Shown here: in pieces, positions 17,792-27,350 of the stretch
How positions within the stretch are numbered: the first letter of the stretch is position 1
Layout: every line of letters starts with the position of its first letter
DNA from: Rhynchopus sp. YZ270_cl-10
Lineage: Eukaryota > Euglenozoa > Diplonemea > Diplonemida > Diplonemidae
Assembly: GCA_964035575.1 (NCBI GenBank)
Contig: OZ037889.1
Location: forward strand, 496,001-560,000
Reading direction: 5' to 3'
DNA length: 64,000 bases
The notes under the pieces: generated by a model
Database searches by the model: none
Seen by the model: only the letters and a program-made list of their open reading frames with translations
What the model was told of the DNA's origin: nothing
Program-made: the position numbers and the translations under genes

Positions 17792-20700
17792 TTATGTCAC
17801 CGCAGACGAGCGCGATGATCTCTCTTGTGTGGCAGATGTCACACTGATGTCGCTGATACTACTACCCACCGGGCCATCATCAGATGGGGGTGGCGGAGCG
17901 GAGGGGGGGGCATTGATGGCGGATTTCTTCCGTTTTTTGGCAGTTTTGTCGCATGCTCTGGGAGAAGACGAGCGTTTTCTTTTTGAAGTACGTGTTGATG
18001 GATTCTGTTTACGGGAGGGGGGAGAAACAGAACGCTTTAGTTTTAAACTACGGTTGGGCTCAGGGTCACCCTCAGCAGGCGGCACGTCATTCTCGGCAGG
18101 CCGATCTCCTGTTGCGAGGACGTCGTCGATCATGTCACCCTCCGATGTGTCAGCAGAGGAAGTTGGAGGTGAAGACCACCTAGATGCTCTAGCTGATATG
18201 CTAGGGCCGTAGGCATCGAGTGGTGCAGTTCCCCATACCGCGTCAGCAAGCCATCGGACGGACCGTGACAGCTGTGACCTGATAACAGCGATGCTATCGA
18301 CACCAAGACGGGCACGCGGCGAGTGCCCACCCGCTACCTGGGGTGCACCAATGGGACGTAGGCTGTACACGGTATTGACACTGTTACCGGGCAGTGGGCA
18401 CGTAATCTTGAGGTTCGTGCAGTGCTTCCGGAACCAACGAAGCCAGATGCCCATAGCTTTTCCGCGTTCTCGTGCAGACCATCCCGTGTTATCAGGTGCT
18501 CGCTCGTGCTGTAGGAGGAGGCCAGAGAAGACCTCGAAGTCGATACCAAGTTCAATGTTGCTGATGGAGCTCTTGTTGTCGTCCACAAACTCCAAAGACT
18601 TCAACCATTCCAAGAACGCAGTATGTCGCACAAGGCCATACTTCCAAGAGGAGGGTGGTGTAGAAGGTAATTTGCTCCAGTCAAAGGTGATCGGGATCGT
18701 TGGTGTGACAGCGGCCTTGTCCCAGGGGAGACGTGCAGCTTCCTTGAGAAACTTAACACGATTAAGCCGCCAACGCTCTAAGATGATGCTCCCCATTAGC
18801 GTGTGGAGCGCAGACACATCGACTTTGCAGTTGAGGGGGACAACACCCCAGTTCACAAGGCACGGTTTCCATGATGTACGGTCAGCAGAGGTAATCGCGT
18901 TAAACCTTGCGTCGCTTCGGATCTCGTTGAAAGCTGAGCACCTCCAGAAAATGTGTTCGTTGGTGTCTTCTTCCTGCGCCTCGCAGTGGGGGCAGTGGCT
19001 GGAGTGAGCAAGAGTACCTACGGCCTTGTCGTCCGAGGAGTCGCAGTCGTAATCGGAGCTGCTGTCAGCCTCCGAGCTTTCTGTGGCACCGTCGCCGGTG
19101 TCGGACTCATCGTCGCAGGCGTCACTGTCGTTGGCGGTGGGTGCAAGGATCGTCGGACGCTGGTTCGCCCTGTACACACCACCTGAGATGACTGCCGTCA
19201 ACGCATTGGATAGGTCGGTGTTTCCCTTTGCGAGTCGGGTCGCGTTGGTTCTTTTGGTGTCAATACCATTTTCAATACCTTCGTAGGAGGGACGTGCAAT
19301 GGCCAGTTCTTCCCAACGTTTGCACCGTACATGCACACGTAGTTCGTGGTTGCGTTTCATCGTATTTAGTGATAAGAGGCATTCGTCATGCCCAGCGGTG
19401 CGCGACTCCGCTAGTACTGTGCCCCAGCGGAAGCTCTCACCCGCACGCTCCATCGCAAGGCCAATGGGTCCGGTATCTAGAGGGACTCTCGATTCTTTTT
19501 GTCGTAATTCGAGGATCCTGTTAAGGCGCGGGACTAGGTAGGGGAGTTTCACCGCACCGGCAAACAAGTTCCTCAAGCTGGAGTATCTGATAACGGTAAC
19601 AGGGTCGAGCAGATGTCCTTTGTTCGCAATCGACAAAACGGCAATGGGGTTGCGTGTTTTGTGTTTCTTCCCGAACACACCATTTGTGAGACTGGTGCAC
19701 AAGGAGTTGGTCGATGCGGCGGAGGTAGTGGTGTAGGGGCATCCGTAGACTGCTTTAGGCACTAGCGCAACACTGGCGAGTGACGCACGGTGCGCATGTG
19801 GAAGGGGCGAAGTGGATAGTTTGTCGCATGCTGGCACAATGGACTCCATACGTGTCTTGTTGCTCCTGCAGTTAGAGTTATACAGCGTTCCTACCGGGGT
19901 CCCGACAAACACCTGTGAACTAACCGTGTTCAGTTTAGAACCGTCCAAAAGTACGGTTCCCACATAAGGGTTTTTAGCCCGGTGTTTCAGAGTTCCTTGC
20001 ACTATTCCCATAACTACCGTCTTGGACGGGTGGAGTCGCATTCCTGTAAGATGGCAAAATTCCGTAAGAATTGTAACCGCTTCCTGGATGTGCGTCTCAG
20101 AGGTATCTGACATGATGGTGACGTCGTCCGCGTATGATGAAGACGATGTGCCGCTGACCTCGTTCAAAATCACGGACAGAACCACTGCTAGCAGCGCGTT
20201 GATGAGCATGGCCGATATTGGGCAACCTTGGAGGATGCCGTTTGTTACCATGAATTCCTGTCCAACACCATTGGGGAGCTTGAAACGTCGGCGGAGGTGG
20301 GAGTACATCGAAGTAAGCGGATCAAGAATGCGTGCGTGCATTCCCATGGACTTAGCCAGAGCAAGAACCAGCTTCTGCGGGACTCTGTCGAAGCACTTCT
20401 GGAAATCGAGCGCCACCAAATATAACTCTAGTTCGTCATTTAGTAGGGTTTCTTCAATGGCTGACGTTATGTCAAGCAGCACGTCATCGGTACTACCCCC
20501 GGTGCGGAAACCGCGTTGCGAAGGGAGGAGCCAGCCGTCTTGCCAACGAACTATGTCCTTAAGCCGGCGACATGCCCACAGTCTGTACACGGCGCTCGTT
20601 ACCGTAATAGGGCGAAGGTCGAGCGGGGCACCAGAGTCGCCTTTGGGAATTAGCGTCACCAAGGCTGTTAGGAGGCCTTGAGGCCAGCAGCTCGTGCGCT

Positions 20701-23026
20701 CAATGAGGTTGAACAATTCTGCAAATAGTTGCAGGAGCGGAACAGGGAGCCGTTGCAGCTCGTCAATTCTCCACCCATCAATGCCACAGGCGCCAGATGA
20801 CTTCTTCTTCTGCATAAGCACTGCTCGCAGCTCATCACCAGTGACGTCACTCAGCTCCATGGGATGTTTCGTAACATGGTCGCCGAATCGTGCCATGAAT
20901 GGACCAAAGTCTGGTTCAGGGTTGTCGGTTTCGTTGTACATGCGAAGAATAGGATCCCAGGCCTCTGTCAGGATAGCGTCCATCTCTTCGACGTTAGCTG
21001 TCAGTGATCCGTCAGGCCTCGTAACAGCATCAGTGGTGGTGCTCGCTTTGGGTGAGAGCCAAGCAGTGAGCCCTTTGTAGTCCCGCAGGAACTTGTCGGC
21101 AATGGACTTCCTGTATGAGGAACGCTTTGCCATGCAACGCTTCGCACGGAGTGCAGTCTTGTATGCCGACACCAGACTGCATAAACGCATAGCCTCGTCA
21201 AGATTGGGCAGTTCTTTTGATGGGTTCACGCACAGCTCGGATGAAGTGAACCCTGAGAGGAGCCGTCTGCACTTGTTCCAGCAACGCTCATCTTCAACGG
21301 ATACGGTGTACGGCGTACCCAACCCATTGAGGTGACGGAGCCTACGTGTGATGTGTGTGAGCCTGGACCCCACTTTGTCTAGACGGGACTCCAAGGTACA
21401 CATCCCATAGCCAGTGTCGGGTGACACTTTCGCGCACATGGGTTGCTTCGTTGGCGCGCGGTCGATCCCCCTACCACGGTATCTTTGGTCGGATGACCCG
21501 CTGCAGGAGAGGAGGTAGGTCTCACATAGCTTGCACATCTCACGCCATGCACCGTCAACGTCGTCCTGTTGCACAAGGTCCATAAAACGCTTCCGGCAAG
21601 GCATGGGGATTTTAGTTGTCGAGCCTGATGCAGGCGGAGGAATTGCTCTTGGTAGTTGATAGCGGAGTGACTTCTGCTGGAAAGCGTCGAAGTTGAGCGT
21701 TACAGAGACACAAGAATGTTTGCACACCCCTGGAACCCGAAAGGTTTTGCTGGCAGTTAATGCTTGCGCCGCCCATGTGTTGAGTAGAACGTAGTCGATG
21801 CGCGTGCTGTTGATCGTACCGGTGTACGTGGGGGGAGGCTCCTCGCCGAGTAGGGCGGCAGCTAGGGCAGCACCATCCACCCAAGTAGAGCTGAGTGCTT
21901 TCCGGAGGGCCGGGGATCTAGATACATCAGTGTTTAGGTCTCCTAGAACAATAGCTGGTACATTCCCGAGCCTCCTCGGTAGGTCCAGGAGTAGCGTCTG
22001 TAGTAGTTCTTCTCTGTAACGAAAGTCTTCCTGTGCGCCACCCGATTTTGCATAGACAGTAAACACATTAATGCCTTTTTTCCCATCGCCAGTTGCTACA
22101 AAGCTATGTACGAGACGGCCTGCTCTGTAGAATTTGTCTAGGACGTCGTCGAATGTAGTGCACCTCCGTAAAACGCACGGTCTCCTGCACAACATAGCAA
22201 CACCACCGTTACGTCCTCTAGTGATGTCGCCCGTCTTCACATGCTTGGAACGCGCACCTTCCACAGGGGCCCCCCATACAGGAGCCCAGTCGCCCTTCGT
22301 GAGTCCGATGTCAACCTCCTCTTGAACAGCGGCGGTGAGGGAAGCTTCTTGAATCCCGACGACATCTACATCCATTTCGAGCACACTGTCCAGGTGTGGG
22401 TAGAGGGCTGTGACATTGATGCTGGCAAAGGTGAGGGTGTTTCCGGCCCGTGGACGTGCGTTCCTTGGAGCAGCGAATTGGTCTCTCTTCGGGAGCGAGA
22501 CGGATGGAGGGCTTGCTTCTAAGATTGTAGTCGTATCGAGGAGTGCATCCATGTCTATCGGGCTAGTAGACGAGGACACCACGGCGCAGTAGTGCATGCC
22601 ACCAACGTAAGCCAGGTGGATAGGGTCCAGATCCGTAGGTGTGGCAGGAGACAGTTTGAGGACACGGACGTTGGCGCTGTCGTCAGTGGAGTACACCATT
22701 GCAGGACACCCAGAGCAGTCAACTAGCGTCTGTAGCGTCAGCTGGTCCCCCCATGAACCCTTTCGTGACATGTCACTAACGTATTCATCAACCGATGCGT
22801 CGACGATGAACGGACTATACTTCTCAGGCTGCGAGCATATTGCGTTGACGGCAATCTCCCGTAGTTCGCTACTCAAGTTGTTGTGTCCCTCTAGACAAAC
22901 GGATATGGATTGGAACTGGCAATCACCGGAGTTGCCAGCTTCCACGACACGCAGATTGTACGGCGCCAAATGTGCTGCGATTGTAGCTTTGTCAGCACCG
23001 CAGGTAGGCCCCCCGCCCGGGCCCAC
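17792..23026 (-). CDS. LINE ORF2: OTU protease, AP-like endonuclease, reverse transcriptase
   Basis: About 1744 codons. An OTU cysteine protease domain (residues ~15-155) has the catalytic pattern NSGDCQF (Cys near 34) and GGMHYCAVV (His near 145). An exonuclease-endonuclease-phosphatase domain (~205-450) has GIQEAS, LGDLNTD and RIDYVLLN. Its last motif reads CKHSCV where most relatives have SDH.PV, so the Asp partner of the catalytic His is missing. Reverse transcriptase (~785-1010) has ALDFQKCFDRV, NGILQGCPISA and YADD. A CCHC zinc motif (CPHC...H...C, ~1344-1363) follows, then a basic C-terminus. There is no ATG at the start: the listed first codon is GTG, and the first in-frame ATG is at codon ~86, after the OTU Cys. 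The frame is the same as ORF1, across one UGA. Confidence 0.88.
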   Translation of the reverse strand: MGPGGGPTCGADKATIAAHLAPYNLRVVEAGNSGDCQFQSISVCLEGHNNLSSELREIAVNAICSQPEKYSPFIVDASVDEYVSDMSRKGSWGDQLTLQTLVDCSGCPAMVYSTDDSANVRVLKLSPATPTDLDPIHLAYVGGMHYCAVVSSSTSPIDMDALLDTTTILEASPPSVSLPKRDQFAAPRNARPRAGNTLTFASINVTALYPHLDSVLEMDVDVVGIQEASLTAAVQEEVDIGLTKGDWAPVWGAPVEGARSKHVKTGDITRGRNGGVAMLCRRPCVLRRCTTFDDVLDKFYRAGRLVHSFVATGDGKKGINVFTVYAKSGGAQEDFRYREELLQTLLLDLPRRLGNVPAIVLGDLNTDVSRSPALRKALSSTWVDGAALAAALLGEEPPPTYTGTINSTRIDYVLLNTWAAQALTASKTFRVPGVCKHSCVSVTLNFDAFQQKSLRYQLPRAIPPPASGSTTKIPMPCRKRFMDLVQQDDVDGAWREMCKLCETYLLSCSGSSDQRYRGRGIDRAPTKQPMCAKVSPDTGYGMCTLESRLDKVGSRLTHITRRLRHLNGLGTPYTVSVEDERCWNKCRRLLSGFTSSELCVNPSKELPNLDEAMRLCSLVSAYKTALRAKRCMAKRSSYRKSIADKFLRDYKGLTAWLSPKASTTTDAVTRPDGSLTANVEEMDAILTEAWDPILRMYNETDNPEPDFGPFMARFGDHVTKHPMELSDVTGDELRAVLMQKKKSSGACGIDGWRIDELQRLPVPLLQLFAELFNLIERTSCWPQGLLTALVTLIPKGDSGAPLDLRPITVTSAVYRLWACRRLKDIVRWQDGWLLPSQRGFRTGGSTDDVLLDITSAIEETLLNDELELYLVALDFQKCFDRVPQKLVLALAKSMGMHARILDPLTSMYSHLRRRFKLPNGVGQEFMVTNGILQGCPISAMLINALLAVVLSVILNEVSGTSSSSYADDVTIMSDTSETHIQEAVTILTEFCHLTGMRLHPSKTVVMGIVQGTLKHRAKNPYVGTVLLDGSKLNTVSSQVFVGTPVGTLYNSNCRSNKTRMESIVPACDKLSTSPLPHAHRASLASVALVPKAVYGCPYTTTSAASTNSLCTSLTNGVFGKKHKTRNPIAVLSIANKGHLLDPVTVIRYSSLRNLFAGAVKLPYLVPRLNRILELRQKESRVPLDTGPIGLAMERAGESFRWGTVLAESRTAGHDECLLSLNTMKRNHELRVHVRCKRWEELAIARPSYEGIENGIDTKRTNATRLAKGNTDLSNALTAVISGGVYRANQRPTILAPTANDSDACDDESDTGDGATESSEADSSSDYDCDSSDDKAVGTLAHSSHCPHCEAQEEDTNEHIFWRCSAFNEIRSDARFNAITSADRTSWKPCLVNWGVVPLNCKVDVSALHTLMGSIILERWRLNRVKFLKEAARLPWDKAAVTPTIPITFDWSKLPSTPPSSWKYGLVRHTAFLEWLKSLEFVDDNKSSISNIELGIDFEVFSGLLLQHERAPDNTGWSARERGKAMGIWLRWFRKHCTNLKITCPLPGNSVNTVYSLRPIGAPQVAGGHSPRARLGVDSIAVIRSQLSRSVRWLADAVWGTAPLDAYGPSISARASRWSSPPTSSADTSEGDMIDDVLATGDRPAENDVPPAEGDPEPNRSLKLKRSVSPPSRKQNPSTRTSKRKRSSSPRACDKTAKKRKKSAINAPPSAPPPPSDDGPVGSSISDISVTSATQERSSRSSAVT

Positions 23027-23035
23027 GCCAGGCAG

Positions 23036-24937
23036 TCACTGCTCGGTTTGCTCCTCAGTTTGCTGTGCGGCTTGCTGTTGTCTGGCCACCTCTCCCTCCA
23101 ACGTAGACTTGCGGCAGGTAAAACAGATGCCCTGTGCGCACGTCTCGCTCGTGCATGGCCAGGCCCGCGTCCCAGGCCTCTTCGGCTTCGCACACACAGC
23201 GCACTTCCATCCTATTGCGCTTGCCAGCGGCTCTTCCCCTAACGCAAAGAAGTGTTTGTGCTGAGATTCCATTTCCACGTCTTCTTCCTCTGAGGAGTCC
23301 ATGTTGTCGCGGTCGTTGCTAGTGGGGTTGGCGTCCGCAGCCGTTCTCTTCTTCCCGCTGGTTTTCTCAACTGGTACCGGGGCCGGGTCGAAAGCGAAGT
23401 CTTTGTCAGCGCGCGGTGGGAGCTTCGACTTCTCCTGCCTCTGCTTACCTTTTTCACTGCTGAGGGAGTGCGACTGCCGGTACCGCTTGTCCTGGTCCGC
23501 GTATTGGCGCACCCAGAGGACGCTCTCATCGTCGCGCACGACCGAGTCGAATGTAGGGGGGGCGTCGGCCGTAACTATGCAGGTCCGCTCCTTGCCCGTG
23601 CAGTACGTCGATACCGACGCCACTGACTGCCATCCTGCCGCCTCTAGTTGGTAGAGGATGTCCTCTGGGTGTTCCCGTCTCGTTGCGCCTGTGACTGTGT
23701 AGCGAGGTACCGGTGCCGTCACTACCTCCGCAAGTTCACCAATGAGCGCGCGGACTGCCTCCGTGCGCGCGCTGTCCGCAAGGCGGAGCGAAAGCCGCTT
23801 CTCTCCCAGTGCTAGGCCTAGAACATCCGCCCCACACTTCCTGGCCGCGTTGATAGCGGTGCGCCGGTCCACACTCCGCTTGAGAGGAAGCACATGGTAT
23901 ACCTCCCGCCCTTGGTTGAAAGAGGGGTATTTCCAAAATACCCCGTCGACGCCGCTGTTGCTGAGGATGTCGTTGACAGCCTTCGTGGGCACGCGCACGC
24001 TCATCTTGCGGGTTCCTTTCTGCTTCAGCACTTTCCACATGTGCGAGTTCTCTACCCTCACATTATCCGGCAGAGACCGTCTGCAGAGCCTGCGGAACGA
24101 CGGTTCGGTGTCGGTCTGGAGGCACTTCCAGTACGCGCTGGAGGTGTGCTTTGCAGCTACCTCACAGAACATAACGCTTGTACCTCTTGCTCCTCTTGTT
24201 CCTCTCTCCGCAGTATTCGCATCGAGCACCTTCTGCGTGGTGGCTACGCCCGTCGTACCGATGTTCCCTACCTGGTACGCATGGTAAGGGCGTGCTGCCC
24301 CTGTCGTCAGCCGCACCGACGTCGTCACACTCCCGTCGAACGGGTACGGACACAACACGGCATACCCCGTCGCGTCCTCCGTCACATCCCACGCTGTCAT
24401 CATTGCTTCCTTCGCGTCGTTGGCACGCTTCGTCGTGTCAGCAATAAACACCCCTAACTTAAGGGTGTCGAAGAGGGGCGCGTCCATGAATGGTGCAGAC
24501 CATCCCTCCGAAGCGATAACCTCCTTCGGTGCCGCTTTCTTTGCTACGTGCACCCAGGTGCTCGTACTTTTCTTTGTCGACGTCTTTGTTTGTCTCGTCG
24601 TTCCCTCATCTTGTGTGGGTTGCGTAGTTGCCGGCTTCGGCGTCTTGATCTGCGTCCTCGCATCGGACTTAGCATCGGCTTTAGCTTGAGCCTTCTCTCT
24701 AGCCGGCTTCGTCTTCGACTCCGACGCCTTCTTCGCCTCCTTCGCCTTCTTCGCCGTCGGCGCCTTCTTCTCCTCCGGCACGCGGGCGCGGGAGATGGAC
24801 TGGATCTGGTCGTGCAGGTGGAGAAGCATATCTACCATGTCGAAGAGACGTTTAATCTCGTCTTCCGCCTGTGCGGTACTAATGCGGTCTTGAATTTGCT
24901 CATACAGCGTGTCATAGCGCGCGTGTAGGTTTGTCAT
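23036..24937 (-). CDS. LINE ORF1, nucleic-acid-binding type protein
   Basis: 633 residues. The N-terminus (1-60) is helical. It is followed by a long Lys/Ala/Thr-rich segment (~60-130), a folded middle of alternating hydrophobic pattern that could contain RRM-like units (unproven), and a C-terminal Cys cluster CAVCAKP...CTSETCAQGICFTC resembling a RING/PHD-type zinc site. It ends in a Gln/Glu-rich stretch and a UGA. Position and charge fit a LINE RNA-binding ORF1 protein. The ATG at 24937 lies ~118 bases after the SL-like exon, a normal leader length. Only three codons separate its stop from the first codon listed for ORF2, in the same frame. Confidence 0.8.
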   Translation of the reverse strand: MTNLHARYDTLYEQIQDRISTAQAEDEIKRLFDMVDMLLHLHDQIQSISRARVPEEKKAPTAKKAKEAKKASESKTKPAREKAQAKADAKSDARTQIKTPKPATTQPTQDEGTTRQTKTSTKKSTSTWVHVAKKAAPKEVIASEGWSAPFMDAPLFDTLKLGVFIADTTKRANDAKEAMMTAWDVTEDATGYAVLCPYPFDGSVTTSVRLTTGAARPYHAYQVGNIGTTGVATTQKVLDANTAERGTRGARGTSVMFCEVAAKHTSSAYWKCLQTDTEPSFRRLCRRSLPDNVRVENSHMWKVLKQKGTRKMSVRVPTKAVNDILSNSGVDGVFWKYPSFNQGREVYHVLPLKRSVDRRTAINAARKCGADVLGLALGEKRLSLRLADSARTEAVRALIGELAEVVTAPVPRYTVTGATRREHPEDILYQLEAAGWQSVASVSTYCTGKERTCIVTADAPPTFDSVVRDDESVLWVRQYADQDKRYRQSHSLSSEKGKQRQEKSKLPPRADKDFAFDPAPVPVEKTSGKKRTAADANPTSNDRDNMDSSEEEDVEMESQHKHFFALGEEPLASAIGWKCAVCAKPKRPGTRAWPCTSETCAQGICFTCRKSTLEGEVARQQQAAQQTEEQTEQ

Positions 24938-25055
24938 CGTGATCGTGATCGATAGTTAAATAGTTCGGGGTATGGGGGATGGGAGGGGTAGCCGGAGAGA
25001 GAACCCGGATACCCGTAATCTGTTAGGGGGTGCTTCACTGGCTTGTTGTCGAGAC

Positions 25056-25094
25056 CAATGAAGTACAGAAACTGTAGCTTTAGAAATCGTTGGT
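25056..25094 (-). other. Spliced-leader exon sequence fused to the LINE 5' end
   Basis: Exactly 39 bases on the minus strand, beginning ACCAACGATTTCTAAAGC and ending ACAGTTTCTGTACTTCATTG. Kinetoplastid SL exons are 39 nt and end in ACAGTTTCTGTACTATATTG; the start resembles the diplonemid SL as I remember it. It is followed by GTCTCGACAAC, not by an SL-intron donor such as GTATG, so this is not an SL RNA gene. It is best read as the cap-proximal end of a trans-spliced LINE mRNA that was reverse transcribed and inserted. Confidence 0.8.
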
Positions 25095-25751
25095 TTTTTT
25101 TTTTTGATGGTTTTTTTTTGGGGGTGCTGTATTCATTGTATGTGGCCAGCACGTAGATGCTGTCTCGCACATAGCTTCAAATTGCGATTTTTTTTTTCTT
25201 TTTTTTTCCCTCTCAGGAATCAAACTCCAGTCCAGCACAACAAAAAAAAATAAAAAAAAAAATGGAAGTTGAAAATGCAAAAAAATAAAATAAACTTAAA
25301 TAAGAGGGGAGTGGTGGGAAACCCTCAAAGCGAGCTAACATTTTTTTCTTGTTGCACTCCCTGTTTTTTTTTTTTTGCAGAACACCCACAAAATGAAAAA
25401 TTGACAACAGAATTCTCTCTTTTTTTCCCCCTTTTCTGTTTGAGATCCAAACAATCTCAAAAAAAAAAACACAAAAAAAAACACAGGCAATCGACAAGAC
25501 AAAGACGGTAAGAAAAAAAAAATCCTATTTGTACTGCTGAAGCAGGGAGGCGGTTGGTCGTGTTTATTTTTTTACTCTAAACACTATCAAAAATGTAAGC
25601 AGAAATAAAATAAAAATGGGGGAGGGATGAAGAGAGCATTTCGCTTTTGTATGTGGCTATTTTTTTTAATTGGTTATTGTTGTTCGACAGTATCATCAGG
25701 GAACCCTGGGGGGGTCTGTCCTCACAAGCTGGCATATTTGCTTCTTTTTTG

Positions 25752-25801
25752 AAAACTTGGTTGTATTAGTGTAGACACCCGAGGATGAACTTCCACTATA
25801 C
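25752..25801 (-). mobile_element. Short LINE 3'-tail copy
   Basis: Minus strand: TATAGTGGAAGTTCATCCTC, GGGTGTCTACACTAATACAAC, CAAGTTTTC and a short A run. It is almost identical to the 1081-1128 copy over its length, so both derive from one subfamily slightly different from the full LINE tail. Confidence 0.65.
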
Positions 25802-26158
25802 CTTTTGTAAAAGTCCTTTTTTTGTTTTGAAAAATTTGTTGGCCTTTTCTTTTGCTCAGTTCCCTACTATATTGTGTGTTAACTCTCTTCAGGGGGGGAG
25901 GGACAGACAAAGTGGTGGGGATATAGGGGAAGGGTGTTCGAGATATATTTCGTTATCCAAGCGAAGGCAGTTAATAAGGCTAACCTGACACATACTCACA
26001 CAAAAAAAATAATAGTAAAAATGGGAAGACATGGTACGCAAAGTCCGCAGTGGACCCTTTCCCCCCCTCCCCCGAATAACTTTTGCGATTCTTTGGGGTT
26101 GCTGGGATTGCCCAGAGAGTGTGTGTATGTTTTTTTTTTTTTTTGCTTTTTTGTTTTT

Positions 26159-26204
26159 GAAACCTTGGTTACAATAGTAGGTACCCGAGGATGTGTTCCA
26201 CTAG
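26159..26204 (-). mobile_element. Diverged LINE 3'-tail copy
   Basis: Minus strand: TAGTGGAACACATCCTCGGG, then TACCTACTATTGTAACCAAG and GTTTC followed by A-rich sequence. Same layout as the other tails with more substitutions. Confidence 0.5.
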
Positions 26205-27269
26205 GGCGGGAGGGCGACACCGGCTTCATCGCCATGCGCCTTGTGAGGCTTCTTTACTGTGTGTTTTTTTTTTTTTCTTTTTTTTTTCTTCCATCGACCA
26301 ACACAAGACAAAGTGCTGGATCTGTTTTTGACACATCATAAAGGCTGAAAAATAAAAGAAACTTTAATGAAATGCCTATTGTGACACATCAAAAAAAAAG
26401 GGGTAACAAAGTGCAAACGCCTGCAAGGGGTCTGGTGAAGTCAATTAGAACACCCCAATATGCAATCACAGGTCTTCAGCTGGCCGAACAAACAAAAGTG
26501 AATTGATTGAGATGGCCAGAAGATCGCAAATCACCTGCCGGAGAGCGGAGACAGGTTTTCTTGTACACAAGGAAAAAGAAAAAAAATGTGTCCCAGATGG
26601 GCTAGAGGTGCTTTGCACAAAAAAAAATAAAAAGGAAAACTATAGATGAATATGCTTAACACACTCATCTGAAAAAGAGTTTAAAAAAAAAAAAAAAACG
26701 GCACAAATATTATCTCTGAAAATGCGAAAGAGATGAGGCGAACAAAATAAAGCAAAAAATTTTTTTTGTGTGACAACCTCTCGGTACCTCCCCTATTCCT
26801 TACCACTCCTCTAAGAATAAGCAATGGGCAATGGATATTCCAGAAAAAAAAAAGGGAAAAAAAGAGTTCACCTCAAATACATAAGAAACGTTCTCATGAG
26901 GGGGTGGATTGAACCACCGGGGGGATTCCCTCTTCTTTCAAGGCTGAGGGGGAGGAGATAAAAAAAAAGAGGAGGGAGATAAAAAAACAGTACATAAGAG
27001 AGAGAAAGAGAATATTTTTTTGGCATTTTTTTGTTTTGTTTTGTGTATTATTGTTGTAAACGACAAAAAATAATTCGCCCTGGAGAAAGGAACCCAACAT
27101 CAGGTTCCCCCAAGGAAATGTCGTGTTATAATTTTTTGTGGAGCCGTGTGAGAATTTGACAGTCATTTGGTGTGGGGAGTGGGAAAGCAAAACAGGGAAA
27201 CTTGAAAAACGAAGAGCATTGTGGGGGTGCGCACACACCTTCACCACACTCCCGAGGGAAGAAAAAAGT

Positions 27270-27350
27270 GACAGTGCAAAACGCCTCTGGGGCGCAGGCA
27301 CTACACTCCGCGGGTTATCGAACCCCGGAGTGCTGCACTTGGGAGTTGCA
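27270..27350 (+). repeat. Two-hairpin repeat with GGTTATCGAACC motif, copy 1
   Basis: GTGC...CGCC-TCTGG-GGCG...GCAC is one nested hairpin. ACTCCGCGGGTT-ATCG-AACCCCGGAGT is a second, nearly perfect one. The GGTTATCGAACCCC piece recalls a tRNA T-arm / B box, but no cloverleaf forms. Related copies lie at 29101-29145 (first hairpin) and 29484-29570 (decayed). Confidence 0.45.

Larger units (their letters stand above)
17719..25094 (-). mobile_element. LINE (non-LTR retrotransposon), apparently full length, SL exon at 5' end
   Basis: About 7.4 kb on the minus strand. In order: a 39-base SL-exon-like sequence (25094-25056), a ~118-base 5' UTR, ORF1 (24937-23036), ORF2 (23026-17792), a ~57-base 3' UTR forming TAGTG...CACTA, and 14 A (17732-17719). 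Both long frames are open and the RT motifs are intact, so the copy may be young. It lies between A-rich sequence on the 5' side and a CA repeat on the 3' side; a target-site duplication cannot be told from the A runs. An OTU domain before the endonuclease and RT recalls Dualen/RandI-type LINEs, but the clade is not decided by eye. Confidence 0.85.

Noticed and set aside
23036-23038. UGA as a sense codon genome-wide
   Set aside because: The reductase, the CCR4-type nuclease and both DUF4116 genes end in UGA exactly where their conserved sequence ends, so UGA is a normal stop here; read-through would be local.
17769-23264. Plus-strand frames of 100-240 codons across the LINE
   Set aside because: They are antisense shadows of ORF1 and ORF2 with no domain of their own.
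25056-25094. An SL RNA gene at this site
   Set aside because: The 39-base exon is not followed by a GTATG donor or an SL-intron-like stem and Sm site; it continues straight into the LINE leader.
27296-27330. tRNA gene suggested by GGTTATCGAACCCC
   Set aside because: No acceptor, D or anticodon arm can be folded around it in either direction.
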